From the NCBI RefSeq assembly GCF_016907475.1, contig NZ_JAFBCA010000001.1, forward strand, positions 2,356,001 through 2,420,000: DNA of 64,000 bases, read 5' to 3'. Positions 35,296 through 43,937 of this stretch are shown piece by piece (position 1 is the first letter of the stretch; each line of letters starts with the position of its first letter). The notes beneath the pieces were generated by a model. That model had not been told where the DNA came from. It made no database searches and saw only the letters and a list, made by a program, of their open reading frames with translations. The stretch is from Nocardioides cavernae. GTDB lineage: Bacteria > Actinomycetota > Actinomycetes > Propionibacteriales > Nocardioidaceae. The position numbers and the translations under genes are program-made.

Positions 35296-35550
35296 TCAGT
35301 CGAGGTGCAGGTGGAGCGCGTTGGCGATGCGGGCCGCGGCGTCGGAGACCCGGATCTCGCGCTTGCCGACCTCGGCGGGGTAGTCGTCGTAGTGCAAGCT
35401 CGGCGCGGGGGCGACAGCGGCCTGCGCGGCGCGCTCAAGGCGGCCCTGCAGACCGAGGTTGCGGCTGGCCTCCCGGCCGTCGGCGGCCATCTCGGCGGGG
35501 GTGCCCAGCTCGTCGCTGAAGAGGGGTGCGGGGCGTCGGGACGTCGTCAT
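35296..35550 (-). CDS. Small conserved-type protein of unknown function
   Basis: The 84-residue soluble protein reads MTTSRRPAPLFSDELGTPA at its start and ends in VSDAAARIANALHLHLD. I do not recognise a domain. The ATG is preceded by TAGCGT plus 7 bases and no ribosome binding site, so it is predicted leaderless. That arrangement, plus codon use like its neighbours, supports a real gene. It is divergent from adoK. Confidence 0.65.
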   Translation of the reverse strand: MTTSRRPAPLFSDELGTPAEMAADGREASRNLGLQGRLERAAQAAVAPAPSLHYDDYPAEVGKREIRVSDAAARIANALHLHLD

Positions 35551-35613
35551 GGGGTCGACGCTATTGGCTACTGATGCGTATCCCGAGCCGTACCGCGGGG
35601 TAGTGTCCGCGGC

Positions 35614-36600
35614 GTGTCCCTCCTCGTAGCCGGATCGATCGCGACCGACCACCTGATGTCCTTCCCCGGCAAGTTCGCCGACAGCCTGGTGGTCGACCAG
35701 CTCGACAAGCTCTCGGTGTCCTTCCTCGTCGAGGACCTCGAGGTACGACGCGGCGGTTGCGCCGCCAACATCTGCTTCGGGCTCGGCAACCTGGGCCTGC
35801 GCCCGGTGCTGGTCGGGGCGGTCGGAGAGGACTTCGCCGACTACCGCGCGTGGCTGGAACGCCACAACGTCGACTGCGACTCGGTGCACGTCTCCGAGAC
35901 CCGCCATACCGCCCGCTTCGTGTGCACCAACGACGCCTCGATGGCGCAGATCGCCAGCTTCTACGCCGGCGCGATGAGCGAGTCCCGCGAGATCGAGCTC
36001 AAGCCGATCGTCGACCGCGTGGGTGCGCCCGACTACGTGATCATCGGCCCGGACGACCCGCAGGGGATGCTGCGCCACACCGAGGAGTGCCGCCAGCGCG
36101 GCTACCGGTTCCTGGCCGACCCCTCGCAGCAGCTGGCGTTCGGGGACGGCGACCTGATCAGGCCGCTCATCGACGGTGCCGAGATCCTCTTCTCCAACGA
36201 GTACGAGGCCAGCCTCATCACCCAGAAGACCGGATGGAGCCGCGAGGACATCCTCTCGCGGGTCGGCACCTGGGTCGTCACCCTCGGCGCGGCCGGGGTG
36301 CGGATCGACCGCGAGGGCGCGGAGTCCATCGTCGTCGGGGCGGTCCCCGAGATCGCGAAGGTCGAGCCGACCGGCGTCGGTGACGCCTTCCGGGCGGGGT
36401 TCCTCGCCGCGCTCACCTGGGGCCTCGGGCACGAGCGGGCCGCCCAGCTCGGCTGCCTCCTGGCCGTGCACGTGGTCGAGATGGTCGGCACCCAGGAGTA
36501 CGAGATCTCCCGCACCGCCTTCCTCGAGCGCTGCGCGGCGGCCTACGGCGACGAGGCGGCGGCCGACTTCGAGCCGCACCTGCGCACCATCCGCTCCTGA
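35614..36600 (+). CDS. adoK: Adenosine kinase, PfkB family
   Basis: The 328-residue PfkB kinase closely resembles what I remember of mycobacterial adenosine kinase (Rv2202c). Shared stretches are SIATDHLM-x-FPG-x-F, HTARF-x-C-T, MAQIASFY-x-GAMSE, HTEECR, ADPSQQLA and PTGVGDAFRAGFL, the last with the catalytic aspartate. AdoK salvages adenosine to AMP. The start is GTG at 35614 with TAGTGT 7 bases upstream, so it is predicted leaderless. Its position between erpA and ctaC repeats the mycobacterial order. A sugar kinase role cannot be fully excluded. Confidence 0.88.
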   Translation: MSLLVAGSIATDHLMSFPGKFADSLVVDQLDKLSVSFLVEDLEVRRGGCAANICFGLGNLGLRPVLVGAVGEDFADYRAWLERHNVDCDSVHVSETRHTARFVCTNDASMAQIASFYAGAMSESREIELKPIVDRVGAPDYVIIGPDDPQGMLRHTEECRQRGYRFLADPSQQLAFGDGDLIRPLIDGAEILFSNEYEASLITQKTGWSREDILSRVGTWVVTLGAAGVRIDREGAESIVVGAVPEIAKVEPTGVGDAFRAGFLAALTWGLGHERAAQLGCLLAVHVVEMVGTQEYEISRTAFLERCAAAYGDEAAADFEPHLRTIRS

Positions 36601-36618
36601 CCTGTCGACGTCGCGTCG

Positions 36619-36876
36619 TCAGGTAAGGCGTCGTATGACGTAGCGCGGCGCGCCGTCGTCCGCTGTGTCCGCGCCGACGTAGTCCTGCGACTTCATCCGG
36701 CACCACGCCGGTACGTCGACCGCAGCCGCCGGGTCGCGGGCGACCACCGCCAGCAGCTCGCCGACCTCGACGTCGCCGAGGTGGCGGGCGAGCTCGATGA
36801 CCGGCATCGGGCACGGCATCTCGCGGCAGTCGAGCTCGAGGGCGACGTCGAGGCCCTGGTCATGAGGCGACGTCAC
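36619..36876 (-). CDS. TusA-family sulfurtransferase
   Basis: This 85-residue sulfur carrier has the TusA signature CREMPCPMPVIELARHL with the C-P-x-P motif; its cysteine would hold persulfide. A second cysteine lies in VPAWCRMK. The GTG start overlaps the cysteine desulfurase stop by 4 bases (GTGA), which argues that the desulfurase loads this carrier directly. The final acceptor (tRNA thiolation, cofactor or other) is not indicated nearby. Confidence 0.88.
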   Translation of the reverse strand: MTSPHDQGLDVALELDCREMPCPMPVIELARHLGDVEVGELLAVVARDPAAAVDVPAWCRMKSQDYVGADTADDGAPRYVIRRLT

Positions 36877-38003
36877 AGGCCCACCCGCGAGCGGATCTCG
36901 GCGACGACCCCGGGCAGCGTGTCGCAGAAGGCGTCGACGTCGGCGCGGGTGGTGTCGCGCTGCAGCGAGAGCCGGACGTTGCCGTGCGTCAGCACGCCCA
37001 TCGCCTCCAGCACGTGGCTCGGGGTCAGGGTCGACGCGGTGCAGGCCGAGCCGCTCGCGATGCCGAAGCCGCGCCGGTCGAGCTCGGTCACCAGGGCCTC
37101 GCCGTCGACGTAGAGGCAGGAGAAGGTCACCAGGTGGGGCAGGCGACGGTCGGGGTCGCCGACGACCTCCACGTCGGGCACCTCCGCGGCCACCCGCCGG
37201 CGTACGACGTCCACGAGCTCGTGCTGGCGCGCGTTGACCTCGTCGCGCTCGGCCACCACCGCCTGCAGCGCGGCCGCCGCCGCGAGGACCGCAGGGACGT
37301 TCTCGAAGCCCGTCGACCTCTCGTCGGCGCGGTCGTCGCCGGGGAAGGGGTTGCGCCACCGCGCCCGCTTGCGGACCAGCAGCACACCGACGCCCGCCGG
37401 TCCACCCCACTTGTGGGCAGACCCCGCGGCAGCCGCCCAGCCGCCGGGCAGGGGCAGCCGACCCATCGACGCGCACGCGTCGGTGAAGAGCGCGACGTCG
37501 TCGGGCAGCTCGAGCCCGCCGGCCGGTTGGAGGGTGCCCACCTCGTGGTTGGCGGTCTGGAGGGCGACGACGCCGACGCCGGGGGAGCGGGCGTCCTCGA
37601 CGATGCCGTCCCGGTCGACGAGCCCCGACCGGTCGACGCGCACCTCCCGGTCGCCGTCGGCTCCCCAGGCCACCGCATGGCGCACGGCCGAGTGCTCGAC
37701 GGCAGATCGCACGACCGCGCTCCCGCGCCGCGAGCCCCGCAGCAGTCCGAGCAGCCCCAGGTGGACGGCGTGCGTGCCGCTGGGGGTGAAGGTGACCTCG
37801 TCGGGCCGCACGCCGAGCGCGTCGGCCGTGGCCTCACGCGCGTTGTCGAGCAGCAGCCGTGCGTCGCGGCCGGTGCGGTGCAGCCGGCGCGGGTCGGCGT
37901 ACCCCCGGTCGAGAGCGGCCAGGAGCACCTCGCGCGCCGCCGGGTGCAGCGGCGCCGAGGACGCGCTGTCGAGGTCGGCGGACCGGGCCGGAGGGGCAGT
38001 CAC
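36873..38003 (-). CDS. Cysteine desulfurase, class V aminotransferase (NifS/IscS-like)
   Basis: The 376-residue PLP enzyme liberates sulfur from cysteine. The PLP lysine is in GSAHKWGGPAG near residue 200. The active cysteine is in the mobile loop ASGSACTASTLTPSHVL near residue 325, and a C-terminal VRLSLQ follows. Its N-terminus is shorter and more diverged than IscS (LDSASSAPLHPAA). The start is GTG at 38003 with TAAGTT 6 bases upstream, so it is predicted leaderless. It is coupled to the TusA gene and divergent from ctaC, and the pair may serve local Fe-S or thiolation needs. Confidence 0.9.
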   Translation of the reverse strand: MTAPPARSADLDSASSAPLHPAAREVLLAALDRGYADPRRLHRTGRDARLLLDNAREATADALGVRPDEVTFTPSGTHAVHLGLLGLLRGSRRGSAVVRSAVEHSAVRHAVAWGADGDREVRVDRSGLVDRDGIVEDARSPGVGVVALQTANHEVGTLQPAGGLELPDDVALFTDACASMGRLPLPGGWAAAAGSAHKWGGPAGVGVLLVRKRARWRNPFPGDDRADERSTGFENVPAVLAAAAALQAVVAERDEVNARQHELVDVVRRRVAAEVPDVEVVGDPDRRLPHLVTFSCLYVDGEALVTELDRRGFGIASGSACTASTLTPSHVLEAMGVLTHGNVRLSLQRDTTRADVDAFCDTLPGVVAEIRSRVGL

Positions 38004-38154
38004 AGGGGCAACTTATGCCACGCGCAGGCGCCTGCGCGCGGGCGGACGGACCCTGACCTGCGCAGATCGGCCGACACCCGACCCTGCCCCGCACGACGCG
38101 GTCAGATGGGGATACTCTCTGTGTGTCGTGAAGGACCGAGAGAGAGGCTCGTCA

Positions 38155-39066
38155 GTGGGTCTGCAAGTCCCCAACCTTTCAGGCGCGCCCCTGAAGCGCA
38201 CCCTGAGGGTCGCGCTGCTGGGCGTGACGATGTTGGTGCTGGCCGGATGTTCCGAGGCCGACACGCACCAGATCCGCAACCTGGCGATGCCCGACCGGGC
38301 CACCGCCGAGGGTCCCTACACCTACGAGCTCTGGAAGTGGGCCTGGGTCGCCGCCATGGTGACCGGCGTCATCGTCTGGGGCCTCATCCTCTACGCCGTG
38401 GTGAAGTTCCGTCGCCGCAGCCCCGACGAGGTGCCGCGGCAGACGCGCTACAACCTGCCGCTCGAGGTCTTCTACACGATCGCCCCGGTCCTGATGTGCG
38501 TCGTGTTCTTCTTCCACACCGTGCGGGTCCAGGACGAGGTGCTCTACCTCGACGCCAACCCCGACATGACCGTGGAGGTGCTCGGCCAGCAGTGGTCGTG
38601 GACCTTCAACCACGGTGTCGGCGAGCAGAACCCCTCCGCGACGGCTGAGGACGGCGACTTCGCCTACGAGTCCTACGTCTACGCGTCCGGCACCGGCGCC
38701 GACATCCCGACGCTCGTGCTGCCGGTCGACCAGACCATCCAGTTCAACCTCCACTCTCCCGACGTCATCCACGACTTCGGCGTCCCGTCGTTCCTCGTGA
38801 AGATGGACGTCATCCCCGGCCGGGTCAACAGGCTCCAGGTCACCCCGACCGTCGAGGGCACCTACGCCGGCAAGTGCTACGAGCTCTGCGGTGTCTCCCA
38901 CTCGCGGATGCTCTTCAACGTCGAGGTCGTCAGCCAGGAGGAGTACGACGCGTACCTCCTCGAGCTGGCCGACGCCGGCAACACCGCTGAGCAGCCCGTG
39001 CTCGGTGGCGACTACGTCCGGGAACAGGCGGGTCTCGACGACGACTCGGAAGGACACAGCGAGTGA
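38155..39066 (+). CDS. ctaC: Cytochrome c oxidase subunit II (lipoprotein)
   Basis: Subunit II of the aa3-type oxidase receives electrons at its CuA centre. The 303-residue precursor has a lipoprotein signal ([12 protein letters not shown], cysteine at about 35), two transmembrane helices (about 58-80 and 97-118) and a periplasmic cupredoxin domain. The CuA ligands lie in the classic [13 protein letters not shown] choose GTG 38155, which has GAGAGAGG 7 bases upstream; an in-frame GTG at 38128 lacks one. TACTCT at 38113-38118 is a plausible -10. The stop overlaps ctaD. Confidence 0.95.
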   Translation: MGLQVPNLSGAPLKRTLRVALLGVTMLVLAGCSEADTHQIRNLAMPDRATAEGPYTYELWKWAWVAAMVTGVIVWGLILYAVVKFRRRSPDEVPRQTRYNLPLEVFYTIAPVLMCVVFFFHTVRVQDEVLYLDANPDMTVEVLGQQWSWTFNHGVGEQNPSATAEDGDFAYESYVYASGTGADIPTLVLPVDQTIQFNLHSPDVIHDFGVPSFLVKMDVIPGRVNRLQVTPTVEGTYAGKCYELCGVSHSRMLFNVEVVSQEEYDAYLLELADAGNTAEQPVLGGDYVREQAGLDDDSEGHSE

Positions 39067-40844
39067 GCGCTGCAACCACAGCCACCCCGCACGCCGCGGC
39101 ACCTCCGCCGGAGCGCAAGAAGCCGCTCGGTGAGCAGGCGGTGCGCATCCTGACCACGACCGATCACAAGCTGATCGGCAAGATGTACCTGATCACCTCG
39201 TTCGGGTGGTTCCTCGTCGCCGGCCTGATGGCCATGCTGATCCGTTCCGAGCTCGCCTACCCGGGCCAGCAGATCGTCAACGACCAGCTCTACAACCAGT
39301 TGTTCACGATGCACGGCACGATCATGCTGCTGCTGTTCGCGACGCCGCTGTTCTTCGGCTTCGCCAACGTGATCATGCCGCTGCAGATCGGTGCGCCCGA
39401 TGTGGCGTTCCCGCGCCTCAACATGTTCAGCTACTGGCTGTTCCTGTTCGGTGGCCTCATCGCCGCGTCCGGCTTCCTCACGCCCTCGGGCGCGGCCGAC
39501 TTCGGCTGGTTCGCCTACACGCCGCTCTCCGACGCCGTACGCAGTCCGGGCGTGGGTGGCGACCTGTGGATCATGGGCCTCTGGATGGCCGGTCTCGGCT
39601 CGATCCTCGGTGGCGTCAACTTCATCACCACCATCATCTGCATGCGCGCGCCCGGCATGACGATGTTCCGGATGCCGATCTTCGTGTGGAACACGCTGAT
39701 CACCAGCATGCTCGTGATCATGGTGTTCCCGATCCTCGCGGGGGCGCTGCTCTCGTTGGAGGCCGACCGGATCCTCGGCGCCCACGTGTTCGACCCGTCG
39801 CACGGCGGCCCGATCCTGTGGCAGCACCTGTTCTGGTTCTTCGGCCACCCGGAGGTCTACATCATCGCGTTGCCGTTCTTCGGCATCGTGTCGGAGGTCC
39901 TGCCGGTCTTCAGCCGCAAGCCGATCTTCGGCTACGTCGGCCTGGTGGCCGCGACCCTCGGCATCGCGATGCTGTCGGTGGCCGTCTGGGCGCACCACAT
40001 GTTCGTCACCGGTGCGGTCGACCTGCCGTTCTTCTCCGGCATGACCTTCTTGATCGCGGTCCCCACAGGAGTGAAGTTCTTCAACTGGATCGGCACGATG
40101 TGGGGGGGATCTCTGTCCTTCGACACCCCGATGCTGTGGTCGATCGGCTTCCTCGTGACCTTCCTCTTCGGTGGCCTCACCGGTGTCATCCTGGCCAGCC
40201 CGCCGCTGGACTTCCACGTGTCCGACTCCTACTTCGTGGTGGCGCACTTCCACTACGTGGTCTTCGGCACCGTCGTCTTCGCGATGTTCGCCGGGTTCTA
40301 CTTCTGGTGGCCCAAGATGACCGGCCGGATGCTCGACGAGCGCCTGGGCAAGCTCCACTTCTGGATCCTGTTCGTCGGCTTCCACACCACCTTCCTCGTC
40401 CAGCACTGGCTGGGCGTCGAGGGCATGCCTCGTCGCTACGCCGACTACCTGCCGCAGGACGGCTTCACCACGCTCAACCAGATCTCCACGGTGGGCTCGT
40501 TCCTGCTGGCCGCGTCGACGCTGCCGTTCCTGCTCAACGTCTACCTCTCGGCCAAGGCGCCGAAGGTGGTCGTTGACGACCCGTGGGGCTGGGGCCGCTC
40601 GCTCGAGTGGGCGACCAGCTGCCCGCCCCCGCGCCACAACTTCCACACGCTGCCGCGCATCCGCTCCGAGTCGCCCGCCTTCGACCTGCACCACCCGGAG
40701 ATCGCGCTGCTCGAGCTGGCCGACAACGACGCCGAGCGCGACGGCCAGGTGGCCGACGCACCCGAGGTGCACGGCCGCGAGGAGATGCTGCGCGACCGTG
40801 CCGACCTTCCGGTCGACGGCACCGACGAGGAGAGGGACCGATGA
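39063..40844 (+). CDS. ctaD: Cytochrome c oxidase subunit I
   Basis: This is the catalytic subunit of the aa3 oxidase, with haem a, haem a3 and CuB. The 593-residue protein has twelve helices. Ligand motifs include [10 protein letters not shown] (haem a), [14 protein letters not shown] (CuB His and the cross-linked Tyr), WAHHMF (CuB His pair) and HFHYVVFG (haem a3/a). The GTG start overlaps ctaC's stop. A long charged cytoplasmic tail extends after residue 540. Confidence 0.97.
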   Translation: MSAATTATPHAAAPPPERKKPLGEQAVRILTTTDHKLIGKMYLITSFGWFLVAGLMAMLIRSELAYPGQQIVNDQLYNQLFTMHGTIMLLLFATPLFFGFANVIMPLQIGAPDVAFPRLNMFSYWLFLFGGLIAASGFLTPSGAADFGWFAYTPLSDAVRSPGVGGDLWIMGLWMAGLGSILGGVNFITTIICMRAPGMTMFRMPIFVWNTLITSMLVIMVFPILAGALLSLEADRILGAHVFDPSHGGPILWQHLFWFFGHPEVYIIALPFFGIVSEVLPVFSRKPIFGYVGLVAATLGIAMLSVAVWAHHMFVTGAVDLPFFSGMTFLIAVPTGVKFFNWIGTMWGGSLSFDTPMLWSIGFLVTFLFGGLTGVILASPPLDFHVSDSYFVVAHFHYVVFGTVVFAMFAGFYFWWPKMTGRMLDERLGKLHFWILFVGFHTTFLVQHWLGVEGMPRRYADYLPQDGFTTLNQISTVGSFLLAASTLPFLLNVYLSAKAPKVVVDDPWGWGRSLEWATSCPPPRHNFHTLPRIRSESPAFDLHHPEIALLELADNDAERDGQVADAPEVHGREEMLRDRADLPVDGTDEERDR

Positions 40845-41239
40845 AGGCCGAGGCATGGATCTTCGGGATCACCACCGTCTTCGTGGCGGTGGTGGCTCCC
40901 GGCTACTGGTTCCTCTCCGGGGACTGGACCGGCACGTCCGCGCTGGTGATGACCGCTCTCCTCACCGCGATGATCACCCTCTACCTCGGGTTCCACGCCT
41001 CGCGCATGGACCCGCGGCCGGAGGACCGCAAGGAGGGCGAGATCGCCGACGGGGCAGGCGAGCTGGGCTTCTTCCCGCCCTACTCCTGGTGGCCGCTGTG
41101 GTGCGCCCTCGCCCTCGGCTTCATGGTCTACGGCGTCGCGATGTCGGCCTGGTGGCTGGTCATCATCGGCTTCACCGCCGGAGCCGTCACCACGTGTGGC
41201 TTCGTCTTCGAGTACTACCGGGGCGAGCACGCCCACTGA
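40841..41239 (+). CDS. ctaF: Cytochrome c oxidase subunit IV, actinobacterial type
   Basis: The 132-residue membrane protein has four hydrophobic helices and the actinobacterial CtaF pattern [24 protein letters not shown] hydrophilic loop ([20 protein letters not shown]) is followed by [13 protein letters not shown]. It is an accessory subunit of the aa3 oxidase. ATGA overlap with ctaD couples its translation. Confidence 0.92.
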   Translation: MKAEAWIFGITTVFVAVVAPGYWFLSGDWTGTSALVMTALLTAMITLYLGFHASRMDPRPEDRKEGEIADGAGELGFFPPYSWWPLWCALALGFMVYGVAMSAWWLVIIGFTAGAVTTCGFVFEYYRGEHAH

Positions 41240-41263
41240 GCCGCCCCCCTGAGTGGGAATTCC

Positions 41264-41303
41264 AGAAGATCCCGTCCGCGACGTACGCTGGACGGGTTCT
41301 TCT
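41264..41303 (+). terminator. Terminator after the ctaCDF operon
   Basis: AGAAGATCCCGTCC pairs with GGACGGGTTCTTCT at 13 of 14 positions across a 12-base loop. It begins 25 bases after the ctaF stop, ahead of the L,D-transpeptidase gene. Confidence 0.7.
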
Positions 41304-41348
41304 GTTCCACCGCCCGTCCGGGCGGGCACTCCATGGGGGTCACGTCGC

Positions 41349-42575
41349 ATGCGCACTCGCGCGCTCAGGTCCACGCGTCCCGCGCACCGTCGTACGGCGG
41401 CCGCGGCGGCGCTGTTGATGCTCTCCGCCGGCCTCGCCGCGTGCAGCAGCAGCCCGACGTCCGATGACGGCTCCCCGGGCGGTCCCGGCGACACCCCGGG
41501 CGCTTCACAGGCCGCCCAGGTCGACCCCGTCCGGCTGACCACCAGCTTCACCGACCCCACGTCGGTGCCGATCGACGCGCCGGTCACCGTGTCGGCCGAC
41601 GGTGGCGACCTGTCCGACGTACGCGTCACGTCCGCCGCCGGGCCGGTCGAGGGCCGCGTCCAGGGCGGCACCTGGACCTCCACCTCCCTGCTCGAGCCGG
41701 GCACCGACTACCGGATCTCCGCCTCGGCGACCCGCTCCGACGGCGAGGCGGTCGAGCGCACCCGTGCCTTCCACACCATCGACCTGACCCTCGACCAGCA
41801 GACCTACCCCTCGATCGCCCCGCTCGATGGCGAGACCGTCGGCGTCGGCATGCCCGTCGTGGTCACGTTCGACATCCCGGTCACCGACCGGGCGCTGTTC
41901 GAGAAGCACATGAACGTCACCAGCACTCCCGCGCAGAAGGGCTCGTGGTACTGGCTGAGCGACAGCGAGGCGCACTTCCGCCCGGCGCGCTACTGGAAGG
42001 CCGGCACCGACGTGTCGGTCGACCTCGACCTCAACAGCCTGCCCGCCGGCAACGGCATCTACGGCCAGGAGGACCGTCAGCTGTCCTTCCACGTCGGCGA
42101 CGCGCACGTCTACAGGGTCAACGCCCAGACCCACCAGATGCAGGTCTTCAGCAACGGCGACCTGCTGCGCACGCTGCCGATCACCACCGGCAAGCCGGGC
42201 TTCACCACCCGTTCCGGGGTGAAGGTGATCATGGAGAAGTTCGAGACCCGCCGGATGAACTCCGAGACGGTCGGCATCAACCGCAACAGCCCCGAGGCCT
42301 ACGACATCGACGACGTGCGCTGGGCGATGCGGGTCACCTACTCGGGCGAGTTCATCCACGCCGCACCGTGGTCGGCGGGCTCCCAGGGCTATGCCAACGT
42401 GTCCCACGGCTGCACGGGCATGTCGACCGCCGACGCCGGCTGGCTCTACGCCATGACCCGGCGCGGCGACGTCGTGGAGTACACCGGCACCGATCGTCAG
42501 ATGACCCTCGAGAACGGTTACGGCGACTGGAACCTCGCTCCGGCCGCCTGGAAGCAGGGCTCCGCACTCAGCTGA
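41349..42575 (+). CDS. L,D-transpeptidase lipoprotein (YkuD domain)
   Basis: The enzyme forms 3-3 cross-links in peptidoglycan. The 408-residue precursor has a basic N-terminus, a hydrophobic core and the lipobox GLAAC (cysteine near residue 33). Ig-like domains span about 60-260, as in mycobacterial Ldt proteins. The YkuD catalytic domain is C-terminal with the signature VSHGCTGMS, whose cysteine is the nucleophile and whose upstream HAAPW carries a supporting His. The ATG at 41349 is chosen because it gives the lipoprotein signal directly. It acts at the outer face of the membrane. Confidence 0.93.
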   Translation: MRTRALRSTRPAHRRTAAAAALLMLSAGLAACSSSPTSDDGSPGGPGDTPGASQAAQVDPVRLTTSFTDPTSVPIDAPVTVSADGGDLSDVRVTSAAGPVEGRVQGGTWTSTSLLEPGTDYRISASATRSDGEAVERTRAFHTIDLTLDQQTYPSIAPLDGETVGVGMPVVVTFDIPVTDRALFEKHMNVTSTPAQKGSWYWLSDSEAHFRPARYWKAGTDVSVDLDLNSLPAGNGIYGQEDRQLSFHVGDAHVYRVNAQTHQMQVFSNGDLLRTLPITTGKPGFTTRSGVKVIMEKFETRRMNSETVGINRNSPEAYDIDDVRWAMRVTYSGEFIHAAPWSAGSQGYANVSHGCTGMSTADAGWLYAMTRRGDVVEYTGTDRQMTLENGYGDWNLAPAAWKQGSALS

Positions 42576-42638
42576 CGCACTCTCCGCCGTCGCCCCTACG
42601 GCACCGGAATTGGGCGGTGCAAGCCGTTTCCTCGTGCG

Positions 42639-42644
42639 TAGGGT
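42639..42644 (+). promoter_or_regulatory. -10 box of rtcB
   Basis: TAGGGT lies about 50 bases before the rtcB ATG. A GGCCCGC-AACACC-GCGGGCC hairpin (42653-42672) and a GGAAGG binding site follow, so this gene has a short structured leader, unlike its leaderless neighbours. Confidence 0.4.
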
Positions 42645-42692
42645 CCTGGGTCGGCCCGCAACACCGCGGGCCCTCCCAGAGAAGGAAGGACG

Positions 42693-43856
42693 ATGGAGAA
42701 CCTGACCCCGACGCTCATCAGCTGGGCGTCGATCCTCGAGGACAACACGCGCGCGCAGGCGGAGCAGACCGCCACGATGCCGTTCATCCACCCCCACGTC
42801 GCGCTGATGCCGGACGCACACCTTGGTCTGGGTGCCACCGTCGGGTCGGTCATCCCGACCCTCGGTGCGATCATCCCCGCCGCCGTCGGCGTGGACATCG
42901 GCTGCGGCATGATCGCCGTGCGCACCCAGTACGCCACCGGCAACCTGCCCAGCGACCGCAAGCCGCTGCGCCAGGCGATCGAGCGGGCCGTCCCGCTCAA
43001 CGCCGGTGCCGCCAACCGCACGGTCAGCCGCGAGCACACCGAGCAGCGGCTCGAGCAGCTGCGGTCCCTGGCGGCCGAGGCCGGCTTCGACCCGGCGTCG
43101 TACGCCAAGCGGTGGGACCTGCAGCTGGGCACCCTCGGGTCGGGCAACCACTTCATCGAGGTCACCGCCGACGAGACCGGGGGAGTGTGGCTGTTCCTCC
43201 ACTCGGGCTCGCGAGGGGTCGGCAACCGGATCGCGCAGAAGCACATCGCGGTCGCCCGCGAGCTCTGCGCCGGCGAGGACCTGCCGGACCGCGACCTGGC
43301 CTACCTCACCGAGGGCACCGAGGAGTTCGACGCCTACATCAGCGAGATGCGGTGGGCGCAGACCTACGCGCTGCTCAACCGTGAGGAGATGATGGACCGG
43401 GTCGTGCGCCAGTTCGGGGAGTGGGTCGACGGTGACGTGGAGCGGGTGGAGGAGATCAACTGCCACCACAACTACACCGAGCCCGAGCACCACTACGGCC
43501 GCGACGTGTGGCTGTCCCGCAAGGGCGCGATCAACGCCGAGGCGGGTCGGCCGGGCCTGATCCCGGGGTCGATGGGCACGGCGTCGTACGTCGTCGTCGG
43601 GAAGGGCGACCCGGTGTCGCTCAGCTCCGCCCCCCACGGGGCCGGCCGGGAGTACTCCCGGACCCGGGCGCGGAAGACCTTCACCGCCGAGGACCTGCGG
43701 GCGGCGATGGCGGGGATCGAGTACCGCGACACCGACGCGTTCATCGACGAGATCCCGGCGGCCTACAAGGACATCGACCAGGTGATGGCCGACGCGGCCG
43801 ACCTGGTGGAGGTGCGCCACGTGCTGCGGCAGCTGGTCAACGTCAAGGGCGACTGA
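42693..43856 (+). CDS. rtcB: RNA-splicing ligase RtcB
   Basis: RtcB joins RNA 2',3'-cyclic phosphate or 3'-phosphate ends to 5'-hydroxyl ends using GTP and Mn2+. The 387-residue protein has the metal-site motifs PDAHLGLGATVGSV, GVDIGCGM and GSGNHFIEV, and the guanylylation-site motif PHGAGREYSR. It is slightly shorter than E. coli RtcB (408). ATG with GGAAGG. No RtcA, RtcR or archease gene is adjacent, so it is an orphan repair ligase in this window. Confidence 0.94.
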   Translation: MENLTPTLISWASILEDNTRAQAEQTATMPFIHPHVALMPDAHLGLGATVGSVIPTLGAIIPAAVGVDIGCGMIAVRTQYATGNLPSDRKPLRQAIERAVPLNAGAANRTVSREHTEQRLEQLRSLAAEAGFDPASYAKRWDLQLGTLGSGNHFIEVTADETGGVWLFLHSGSRGVGNRIAQKHIAVARELCAGEDLPDRDLAYLTEGTEEFDAYISEMRWAQTYALLNREEMMDRVVRQFGEWVDGDVERVEEINCHHNYTEPEHHYGRDVWLSRKGAINAEAGRPGLIPGSMGTASYVVVGKGDPVSLSSAPHGAGREYSRTRARKTFTAEDLRAAMAGIEYRDTDAFIDEIPAAYKDIDQVMADAADLVEVRHVLRQLVNVKGD

Positions 43857-43885
43857 GCCACGGGCCCAGCCACCGCGGACGAGCA

Positions 43886-43919
43886 GAGGGCCCGCCGGGA
43901 GTCATCCCGGCGGGCCCTC
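43886..43919. terminator. Terminator between rtcB and qcrB
   Basis: GAGGGCCCGCCGGG-AGTCAT-CCCGGCGGGCCCTC is a perfect 14-bp stem between two convergent units. Confidence 0.88.
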
Positions 43920-43937
43920 GTGCACGTCGTACGACGA

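Noticed and set aside
36900..37000. Cysteine desulfurase pair as a DNA phosphorothioation (dnd) system
   Set aside because: No dndB-E or dptFGH-like gene is near. The partner is a TusA carrier, which points to ordinary sulfur trafficking.
39012..40856. Long leftward open frame opposite ctaD
   Set aside because: It is a complement shadow of a definite cytochrome oxidase gene and its composition is not protein-like.
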